Assembly: GCA_951640165.1 (NCBI GenBank)
Contig: OX621241.1
Coordinates: forward strand, 16,187,001-16,251,000
Direction of reading: 5' to 3'
From: Pseudoips prasinana
Lineage: Eukaryota; Arthropoda; Insecta; Lepidoptera; Nolidae
DNA: 64,000 nucleotides
Shown: positions 26,401-38,400 of the stretch, piece after piece
Layout: each line of letters begins with the position of its first letter
Position numbering within the stretch: position 1 is the stretch's first letter
The notes under the pieces: model-generated
What the model was told of the DNA's origin: nothing
The model's input: only the letters and a program-made list of their open reading frames with translations
Database searches by the model: none
Program-made: the position numbers and the translations under genes

Positions 26401-29400
26401 GTGAACCTCATGCTTATGTGATAAAGTTGAAAATTTATAAAAGGAATTTGACAGATTGGGGTAGATTGATGTGCTGAAATTAATATATTGCAGCCAAATT
26501 GTAGAATTAGTTGTATATTTTCATGTAATCGCAATTGACACATATGCACAGACGCCAGCACATCAAGCTACCCCAATCTGTCTTTGAAAGTGAACTTTAT
26601 GCTTATGTGATAAAGTTGAAAATCTATAAAAGAAATTTGACAGATTGGGGTAGCTGGATGTGCTGGCATCTGTACAATGAGGCAATAGTTGTCAATAACA
26701 AGATATATCAGAAAATACCTCTGTGTTCTACTGTGCAAAGCCCCGACTGGGCAGACTATCCGGTCAGAAACTTTAATCTGACAAGTTCAACCAGCTTAGT
26801 TATTTGTTCCTTAGGGGTTTCATGATTTGATGGCAATCTAGATACAGATAACCGAAACAGAATAGATTGGAGCAGTCCCTAGTAGAAAGGAAAGGCAAAA
26901 AGGAAAAATAATTAAAACAAAAATTCATTGAAAACAGAACTCATCTTCAAGTTAATCGTCAACACCTACCATACCAGAAAAAAATTGGCGCACTAACTAA
27001 TAATTTGCAGCTTGTACTTTGTATGTACCTTTTACACCTTACTTGTCTAAAATCTACCTTAAATTGAGTCACTAATTACTTGCTTAGCTTCAAAGATTTT
27101 AGTCTCGGTCATTCGAATGTCATTATACTAGTCTAAAAGTGATGAAACAAGTCGCAAACTGATCTGTCTCTCAAATTAAGGGTATAAATCTGTATAATAA
27201 TCTATGTACAGTCCTCCTCAAGTCGTAGGTATCTGCAAAAGGCGCGGTGGCGTATTTGTTGAGCCAGACTGGAATGGCCTCGAGTCCTTATTGATCTGGT
27301 GACTGCTCGTCTATGACGTCACCATCACGTGATCCCTTGTAGCAAACTTTAGACACAAGTAGGTACGTGCGATATAATATAAATTTATAACGCTTAAATT
27401 AACAAGATTTTCATTAGATTTTGAATGCTGGGGTGACTACTTATTTTGAACTAATATACGCTATATCTTAATATATCTGTATGTGGTGTAATTATCTTAT
27501 TAGTATAATAAAAATATAATACCTTCCCATTCATCAAAGACATACATTTTATATGAGTCGTTCCAATTATGTGTATATGTATATATTCTGTGCAATGTTT
27601 ATTAATAAAAAGCTATTACAGTTTTTTTTATGTATAACGCGCCTCCCTCCCTCCTCTAAGTCATAATTTAAAAATATTACATATATTGACATAAATAAAT
27701 GAATATAAAATAAATAAATAGACATGCGAAAGCTGAGACTGCTATAATAAAACAAGAGTCTTCGATCTTTAATCTCCAAACAACAATTGTTACAATTTTG
27801 AGATAAAAAACAAAAGACCGATTACGAACTAATCTAAAAGTATAAAATAATATTGGCAATAAAGTAAATTATAAAATTTGAAGTTTATAATTTACTTTAT
27901 TGCTTATATTTTTATTAGATTTTATTTTACTATTCCTGTCGTTCCTACATTTTTATAAAAGAATAATATTTGAAAGTAGTCCAGCATCATGAAACCGTTT
28001 AGTTTCTCTATAAATCCAACATTACATTTCTAAAATCGGTACCGCTAAACCGCACCGAATTATGCTCCTGTTTCAAGTAGATTAAAAATGCATTATTACT
28101 AGATCATTATTATCATAGGAACGCGTTTACACAAAGTTACTATTTCAAATATAACCGCAAGTACTTTTTATGAAATTTGTGTCTGTCAATTTTACTGCAT
28201 TATGTTTTAGGCTGTGTGGCTGACGGCTAAAAAGAATATCGTCACCCCATCTCATCGCGGGGGGGGGGAGTAGAACTCGTCCCGAGGGAATATCTACCAG
28301 AGGACGGGTAGCAGCGACTCTCTGTGTACTATGGCCATCATACTGCGATCGCCAACCCGTCTGCCAAGCGTGGCGATTATGGCATATCCCCCTAAGATAG
28401 TTCTTGGAGTGGACTTTTCACATGATGATGATGTTTTGGGCTAAAGCAAAACAACATTAACATATTAACCATGAAGCAATTCTGATATTTAAAATTATAT
28501 TTAATCAAAGTATCATATCATACTTATGACTTGACACCTGGGTATGCCAGATTGCGTTCTACATGTATCAACACTCAACAGGACTTAGAACTATATTATC
28601 ATCTTTTACTTTGGAGTTTACAATTAATGTGACTGTGAATATTATTTGATTGTTTTAAAACGACTTTCTCTGCTTCACTCCACAATAGAGATGAACTAAG
28701 CCTCGAGCCGTCTGGCTAGTGGTAGAATTAAAAGAAAACAGGGGACATAATCTCAACGATCATTATTTTAAGATCTCTCAGGTGTTCGGTGCTATAAAAA
28801 GCCAGGTTTCGATCTGTTGATGTAATGTAAGTTTTGAACGTACAAAAATTAATAGTGGAAGGCAGGCACAACTAGACCCTTATTTTCATCATTAATCAAT
28901 TTCGGCCCTAAGATATTACGAGACGATCTTATTTTAGACCCAGTTACTGTAACTCTACTGTAGAAATATATTTAACTACATTACCTATTTTCGGTATTTA
29001 GTAGTGTTAGTAATACCTCTAAAACCCAGCCTTAAGCTGCTGAAATCCTAGATTTCTATTTTCCAGGCACGTTGAGGTTTATATTGTGTTCAGGCATGTC
29101 CTCACGGGAAATAGGTGTGGTGGAATAATGCTACTACATTCGTTCTTCAGGGATGCGGTTACCGTGTGTGTCAAGGCTCTTATACTCTGTCCATTCGTTT
29201 ATTATCTTTTGACAGTTCGAAATTAGTGACACCCCCACACGTAACCGATTTGAAATAATAATCGATTTTGTTTAAGAAGAACATCAATCGGTTTAATGCA
29301 TTGAAATATTTTTAGTTTTAATTGTACGTTTATTAGCTAAACATAATCTTGAGAGTCATAGAAACTATATTTATAATTGCATTATTAATTATTACCAAGG

Positions 29401-32400
29401 AATTTTCTGGGCATCTGGGCCGAATCTGGGCAAACGATTCAGTAATGAGCTGAGAGTGGGGCAATTTGGAACTGGAGACCGGTACCCCCGGGGCCAGATG
29501 TTAGCCGACTTCATGGAGAAGGAGGAACTCTTTATGATGAATTCCTTCTTCAGGAAGCCGGATCACCGCAAATGGACCTGGGTGAGCCCCGATGGTAAAA
29601 CTAAAAATGAGATAGACTTTATCTTGTCGCTTTAACGAGACGACAGATGTTCAATGATGTCTCCGTGATCAATGCGGTTAAAACCGGGAGCGATCACAGA
29701 CTGGTCAGAGGCTCATTGAACCTTAATGTCAAACTCCAGAGGTCCCGACTGATAAAGTCTACGCTCCGACCTTTACCTATCCACGTCCAAAACCCCGAAC
29801 CATTTCAGCTCGCACTGCAAAACCGTTTCGAATGCCTAGCAGACTGCGAGGAAGTGGACTCATACTACGACAGGCTCGTAGAAGCTGTCCATACGGCTAG
29901 GTCTAAGGTCTTCAAGGCTCGTCGTACAAACAGAACTAAAAAGATCTCTGACTTTACCCTGCAACTTATGGAAGAAAGACGGAAAATGGTTCTGACATCC
30001 TCAGATTATCGGCAGCGCAACAGACAAATCTCAAAGTCTTTGACTCGCGACACGCGTCAATTTAATACAATTAGTATTAAAGAGGCCATCGAGCGGAACA
30101 AAGGCTCTAAAGTGTTCGCAAGAGACCTGTCCGTTGGACAGAGCCAACTGACTAAGCTGAAGATTGAGGATGGTAGAATCGGCACGTCTAAACCTGAGTT
30201 GCTGGGAGAGATCGAGAAGTTCTACGTACAGTTATATACGACAACACAGACACCTGTCAAAAGTCATGCCTCAGATCCCAAAACACGACTAACCCGACAT
30301 TACACCGAAGACATCCCGGACGTCAGCCTGTACGAGATTAGAATGGCTCTCAGACAACTCAAGAACAACAAGGCGCCTGGTGATGATGGAGTTACAGCAG
30401 AGTTTCTGAAGGCGGGTGGTACGCCAATCCTACGGGCCCTTCAGAAGTTATTTACCTCTGTCATACTAGATGGTCAAACGCCACAAGCATGGCACAGAAG
30501 TGTGGTGGTGCTCTTCTTCAAAAAGGGCGACAAAACCCTATTGAAGAATTATAGACCCATCACACTGCTGAGCCATGTTTACAAGTTGTTTTCCAGAGTC
30601 GTTACGAACTGTCTCGCGCGCAGGTTTGACGACTTCCAGCCTCCCGAACAAGCCGGTTTCCGAAAAGGCTTTAGCACCATAGACCACATACATACGCTGC
30701 GGCAAGTTATACAGAAGACCGAAGAGTATAACAAGCCACTGTGCTTAGCGTTTGTGGACTATGAGAAAGCCTTTGATTCTATAGAAACATGGGCCGTGCT
30801 GAGGTCTCTCATAAGGTGCCAAATCGACTACCGATATATCGAGGTGATAAAGTGTTTGTATGAAAACGCCACTATGTCAGTGCGACTCCACGACCAGAAC
30901 TCGAAACCTATCTACTTGCAGCGAGGCGTGAGACAGGGAGATGTTATATCTCCGAAACTGTTCACCGCTGCATTGGAAGATGTCTTCAAGCTTCTGGACT
31001 GGAAAAGCTTTGGCGTCAATGTCAATGGCGAGTACATCACTCACCTCCGATTTGCCGATGATATAGTAGTCATGGCTGAGACCATGGAAGACCTCGGTGC
31101 AATACTCGATTACCTCAGCAGAGTCTCTCAACAAGTGGGTCTGAAAATGAACATGGATAAGACGAAAATCATGTCGAACGTCCATGTTGCACCCACTCAA
31201 TTGAAAGTTGGCGACTCTGCACTCGAAGTTGTAGAGAACTATATTTACCTAGGATAGACCATCCAACTAGGTAGGTCCAACTTCGAGAAGGAGGTCAATC
31301 GTAAAATCCAACTCAGCTGGGCAGCGTTCGGGAAGCTACGTAACATCTTCTCGTCCAAAATACCGCAGTGTCTCAAGTCGAAACTCTTCGACCAGTGTGT
31401 GTTGCCAGTGATGGCTTACGGAACAGAGTGGTCGTGGTCGCTCACTATGGGCCTTATCAGAAGGCTCAAGGTCACCCAAAGAGCAATGGAGAGGGCTATG
31501 CTCGGAGTTTCCCTGCGGGATCGAATCAGAAATGTCGAAATCCGCAGGCGAACCAAAGTCACCGACATAGCCCGAAGAATTGCAAAACTGAAGAGGCAAT
31601 GGGCGGGGCACATAGCTCGTAGAACCGACGGCCGTTGGGGCAGAAAGGTTCTTGAGTGGCGACCACGAACCGGAAGACGCAGCGTGGGCAGGCCCCCTAC
31701 AAGATGGACCGATGATCTTGTGCGGGTCGCTGGAAACTGCTGGATGCGAATAGCGCAAGACCGGCAATTGTGGAGATCTTTGGGGGAGGCCTTTGTCCAG
31801 CAGTGGACGTCTTTCGGCTGATATGATGATGATGATGACGACCAAGGAATTAAGTCGATATATTGGAATTTTAGTTTAGACCAAGAGTAGGTAGGTAACA
31901 ACAAAAACTCTGTCCATTCATTAATTTTCTTTTTTATTAAATTAACAGAACAATACTTACATAAACTCAAATTAATTTTATCATATGATTGATTTATCTT
32001 ATTTCCAGACCTATTTTATAATTTGTGGTTGCTTGTTATGCACAGGTCACCCTCAGTGGGTTATATATACCCGTCAATTAATTACGACATTACTGTAGTA
32101 GGTACTTGATAGACGCTTTAGAGAGACCACTGTTATTCCCCTAAAAAAGAGTTATGTTATAACCTATGAAATCTATGTATTCATCAGTCTATCACATTTT
32201 GGCACTAAACTGATAAATACAGTTGCAACTCTCAGCTAAAAGTACATGAAACTGGTGGAAATGGTTCTCAATGATATCTGAATCTGTAAAGCAGTTCAAA
32301 AGTAAAGCTCATTGTCTAACAGCAATCGAGTCTTTGACGATAGGGTAAGGTTACACCATGGAATATTATTTACTGGCTCCAAAAGAATTATCAATTCGAC

Positions 32401-35400
32401 AGTTTTCTTTTATTTTGTTTTTTATTAATTACGCGATTTCTCAGCAGTTTATTAACCGATTTTGATTTTTTTTTGCTTTAATAAGAAATGTTTCGAAATC
32501 TGTTGTTGTTAAGAAAAGTAAACGTCGGTCCTACTTTTGACAAAAGTATTTTTTTAATAGCAAAGTATGATGTTGATTCGTCATCTGCGGGTTCTGTAGG
32601 TTTCCCAGTAATCACATGGGACGACAGAAACCTTACCTCCAGAAGTTACAATTAATCTTCAAACTCCAAGATCTCTGTTCCCTAGCTATTTTGCCTTGGT
32701 CTTCAATAACTTGTTATACGAGTTTAATCAGCAAATTAAATTATAGATAGGATGTTCATGGTAACCAGACAGGATATTTTATTCAGCAGATGAAGTAAAA
32801 TATTCACTTTATCTGCTTTATAAACTGCATACTACGCATGGCATTAATTGGCATCATACTACGCATGACAATACGTTAAGCCTTAAGGTGATATTATTAA
32901 AATACTTGAAATAAATTAAATCGCTTTGGAATTACTAAAATACTTGATATAAATAAAATATCTGACGTTTTAGGGGATATAAATCTTGTCTTGGGTCTCA
33001 TTCCCGGGATTACGATTCTCATGTCGGTCCAAAATTGATATTACAATTATTCAGGCAAGAAAGATACAGTAGTGATTTGGAGTCAGAAAGATATATATTG
33101 TGTTGTGCCCTTAAAGCCTTATAAAGCTGTATGTCTTGCGCCTGACTGTTCTTTAGTTGTGTCAATTGCTTTACCATCAGATTTATAGAGTAAAGAAATC
33201 CAAAGTACACCGGCGCCGCGGCGTTTCGTTTAACGTTCTTATAAAGATGCCGAAATATGGGCGAGTTTCTAAAATAAGGCTTAAATATAATCACTCACTT
33301 GGGTATAAAACCTTCTCCGTCATGCCTGCGGATCTATAGAGCGCTGCTTCGAATCCTGCAAACAAAAAACACCTCTTGAAACATATGAACAAACAGGTTT
33401 CATTGTTAACAACAGCTGGCGTTTTAAATGTAAATTGGATATTTTGCGAGACTACATTATTATATTAAAATTATGTGGCCAGTATGTCAGTATGAGATAT
33501 TCGTATGTGTCGACGCTACTTTGACCTTGGAAGAGTCTTTATTACGTAGGTGATAAGGACGGCTACCGTAGAGCAATTGTATACACTATCGTGCCTTGGC
33601 TGTACCTGCTACTTAAAACAATATGACAACAACGGAGCGGCAACACAAGGGCGTCATCTTTGTACGTAAAATACCTAGTAGGCATGCTTTATATTCGCAT
33701 TGATTAAATGCCTTCTCCGATCCTCAATCGGTGGTTTTATTGGCGAAAAGGCATAAGCGGTCGACTTTATTTACCAGTGAAGCAGTGATAGTCTCTCCCT
33801 GGGTATTAGTAAATGGTACATTTCGGTGAGGCATTGCGAGTTTCCAGTTCTAGTGGAGAAGTACTTCGCAGAAAAGACCCCAGGCAATTAGTACATAATT
33901 TGGGTGTCAAGGGCGACTCTGACGACTCCTGGTGTGAGTAAAGTCGCCAGAGCTCATCAGGGATGAACAGAAATGCAAACCGCTTATCATGAGATGGACC
34001 GTTTCCGTATTTGCTGACTTTGGAGTACAAATATAAATAGCGGATCTAAACTATCTACATTCAATTGCATTCAGCAATGAAGCTTTATCAAATCTATTAC
34101 GCATCTAAGTTATAGGTATACACTTTACAGAAAACAGTATAAAACGTGTTCATATAAACGTATTACAAATGAAATTTTGTTACCTGGCAACCCTAATTAC
34201 ATGCCATATAATAATATATAAGCCTACCGTTTACGAATGGATAATTCGAATAGAATCGCACCTCTCTGTCGCGCCAATCCGCAAACTGAGGCGTATGAAA
34301 GTAGAATAAAGAGCAGCGAACATAATGCTGTCCTCTGGGAGTAACGGAATAGCTCAGGTATGAAGCACGACAGAGACGTGTCCACTTCCAGACACAACGT
34401 ACTTTATAGTTGAATAATATAATACAAGCAATCACTCTATTATTCGGCCTCTTTTATTAACTGATTGCACATACACAGTACATATGAACTCAGCTAATTA
34501 AATCTTTCCCGATAGATAGCATGTCAGTGCAGACATAAACCTCTACAGTGTTTGGTCAAGGAAATTACACGATTTTTTTTTGATCATGGATCTGCAGGTT
34601 CATTGGTCAAAAAACTTGAGCGTAACTGGCCGTGCTATCGTTACTGGAGAGAGTATAGTTTACACTCTTATACTTTCGGGTATCATAAAAATATAAACAT
34701 TTTTACAGGTATTAGCGCAACTAACTTTTATTGTTATTTTACCCGACGCGACGTTTCGATTTAGCCCGTGACCACGATCAATGCAACTTGGTCGAAACGT
34801 CGGGAAAATAACAATAAAGGTTAGAGAGTATAGTACTTGAGGAAAAGGTATAGCCAGCGTCTCATAAGTACAACCTTACAGCTACCAAAATAAGGGACAT
34901 TTTGCAAAAACAATGTTTCAATCGATATGATGTACCTGCACAAGGAACATATTATTCTAGAAAGGTTTAGATACGCGTTTCATAATTTGGCCAACAATAA
35001 TATACGATGACGGGCCCATTGGAGCAAATTAAATCACACATGTACGTAAGTAATGCTCGATTGGTCATGCAGTCATGTTGCTTGTTTGACATTGATAACA
35101 TCTTACGTACCGATCACGAATAAGTAACTCGAGGGGTAGGCAGCTGGCGTCCACGGGTAAAATAAACAAACTAAACTACATATAGACAATAATTTTCCGC
35201 AAAACTGTAGTGCGAAGTAACGTCGCCGCTTCGTGCGACATTTTCGTTCATTTCTTCGCTATAGGTGTCTCTTTTTATGGTTTTGCAAGTAGGTATTGAA
35301 ATGACGTAACTTGTTTTTGTAAGCTATGTACACACAGATATCAACCATGATACATTGGTGGAAAGATGGAAACTAACTGATTGAATAAAGTTAAATGGGC

Positions 35401-38400
35401 AGTTCAAATGAATTTAATGTGTCCAGTTCAGTCTAGGATTAGGTGTATATACCAAAAGCAAAGGGTCATTATAACACGATTTATCTCGGCTTATTTTACC
35501 GGGTGCGTATGGTTGTATATTATCACTTAAGATGAGCTTAAATGAGTTTAGGAATGCTTTATACTGACTGATAATCCCATTTATCATATGGACAGTGGTA
35601 ACCCTGGTGTCAGAGTTGTTCAAGCCACCTAGAAGGCCTCTGACATGGCTTAACGACCGTTGTCTAATGACTACAACCGGGAGAGATAGCTTAAAGTGCC
35701 CTCCAAAGCACAGAGGCGTTCAGAAATTAAACCACTTTGTTAGCCACCCATCTATGGACTGACCGCGAGCCTAGTTGCTTAACCTCGTTGATCACTTACA
35801 GACCGGTGAGAACATCGACCTAGAGCGCCCATTTGATATCGGGTACCATTGAAATAAAGACTGAAGCTACTTTGTATCAGCTTTATGAGTAATTGGTTTG
35901 GGCTGCCACTCATACATACCCCGATTTAGAGCCATGGCTTAAAATAGGACCCCTAATTCACTCAAGATTGCCCTGAATGTGTCAAACTATCAGCCTGATC
36001 ACTATACTTTGATGAAATAACTGATAGGCATAAAAACAGGTATTGTTTTGATGCCTTACATATTCCTATTCTGTTTATTACATGACCATATTTATACCAA
36101 GACATTATTAGCATTCTCTAATTATGGGCTTTATTTAACCCTTAACAGCACCCAATCTTTTAACTAATGTATACTGAATAAGAGCTAGAACCTATGAATT
36201 ATTAACATATGCTATGATCCATTCAGGGTTAAAGCTAAAAGCACCCGAATATCTTTAATGTCATGAAAATATAATACCATACCCATAAAGTTACACAAAA
36301 GATTTAAAATTACTAAATATAGACTAAAAGTCATATGCAAATGACTGATAGAAATATTACAATCAGGGTTATATCTGTGTAAATCAATACTAGCAAATAT
36401 GCAGAATGTAGTTTAGTCTGGAAGGTAAATTGGCAGAATATTTGTCTAAATAATCATTGCTAACCAAATATTTAGGAATTGCATTTAGCAATTCTATATT
36501 TAATTTAGATCAAATAAAAATATGTAATCTATGATTTTAGACTGTTATTCAATATATAAGCAAGTCAGAATTGATAGACTTAATTGCTTGTAAATTTTTA
36601 TTTTCATGTTTGCAATGACTCACTAACTGAAACTTTTTTTGACTGATATATTGTACTAAAAGATTCTTCTTTCTTTATTGTATGGGCAGTGATTACCCTG
36701 ATGTCAGAGTGTTCAAGTAAACCCACTTAGCCTCTCAGATGGCTTAATAAATATTGTCGAGCAACAACAACCAAGACCTAGCATGCTTTGGAGATGTTAG
36801 GTCTCTAAAGCATGATGACACTCGGAAATTAAACCAATCAGATCTTTATCATCCCATAAACTGACTACCTGCATAGGTTCTTTACCTTGCTGATGATATA
36901 CGAACCGGTGAGAACACAACTGGCTGAGAGTTCTTCACTAAAACTAAAGTTAATGATGTATGCTTCACCAGGCAATAGTCCATGTGAATGTAGGCATAAT
37001 GAAATATATGTATGTCACTATCTCTATTATATCAACAGAAATAATTAATATTCATAATAACATAAATATAAGCTGAAAAGAAACACCATAATAATTAGAT
37101 TTCCTACTTCATTACTTGTATGCACATATTGAAGAGATTAAAGTTTAATAATAAAATGGGAATGCATATGACATTTTGCAGTTTGTTACTTTTATTCCTT
37201 AAGGCAAAGTAAATTACAATTTATCAAAATGTGTAGTTATTCATGTTGTTCAAAGGAAAAGTACGTATAGTATACATAAGTATCGGCAAATTCATATATA
37301 ATGTAAATAGGTAGTTTAAGTGTTTTTCTGTCTGCACCTACAATGTAATGATTTTGTTTAGTTTAGTTTACCAATACCCCTGTATTGTATAGTTAATTTG
37401 GCTAATCATTATCTAATTAAAATAAACTTTAGACTCTAAGAAGTGAAGATGAAGCCAAGCTTGTACATATTTTAAGCACTGCAAACAAATTAATACAGCC
37501 TGCAGATGCATAAGTTATGCTAGGTATAAAAAATAATATCAAAACACTGCTACTCAGTCCAAAGTAGGCAGGGCCTGTGCTATGGCAACCACACAACAGA
37601 TAATTATATTTATATATTTCTAAATACATAAATACCCAGACAGAACAAAGATTTGTCCTGGTTAGGGATCAGGTCCGTAACCTCTGGGAGTCAGGATCAC
37701 TGACCAATGGACCAACAGGCCAGTCAATGAGCTCAGTCAGCTCTGCATTTTTTTTATGAAAGGTGAGTCATGTCAAATAATGGTGGTGATAACAGATGCA
37801 GAGCAAATACTGCATCAATGAGCTAATGTTTTATGATGCAGGCTTTTCTATTAACTTCCTTATGAAAGGAGTGACAAGAGTACATGCAACATTTTGAGGG
37901 ATTTACATTCAATATATATATTTAAACTAGTTGTGCTCCGCGGTTCTACCAGGGTTAAATTCTAAAATCTATATTTTTGGTTTCAATATTGAGAGTAAAT
38001 CACGCCCCAAGTATCCTTTTAAAAAATATTCAATATACAGTTTTGACTTTTTTTTACAATTTTATTATATGTATAGATTATAGATTAGGAGTGTATGCAT
38101 CTTGACTATATGCTCTAGTATCATCATAAGAAAGAACTTCTAACATTTTATATTTAATAATATTATGTTATATAAATTTCAACTTGAATATAATAATTAT
38201 TCAGTAAGTTGTATTTTAATGTTAAAGTGTAAACCAGTTCTCCTCCCTCGTTTATTCCAAGGGTTTCAAGAGCAAGTAGAAATCATAACAAGTTATGTAA
38301 AAAGCAAACTCACACATAACAAGATCCATACACAATTAAGAATAATGCAGCTAAGCTTTATTAATAAATAGTATATAGTAATGCAATGTTTAAGTAGCAT

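Larger units (their letters stand above)
26278..26676 (+). repeat. Tandem duplication of about 201 bp containing a MITE
   Basis: 'atattgcag.caaatt.tagaattag.tgta.attttcatgtaatcgcaattgacacat' occurs at 26284 and again at 26485, each followed by a MITE copy. The units have diverged by several percent. The joint lies at about 26477. Confidence 0.8.
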
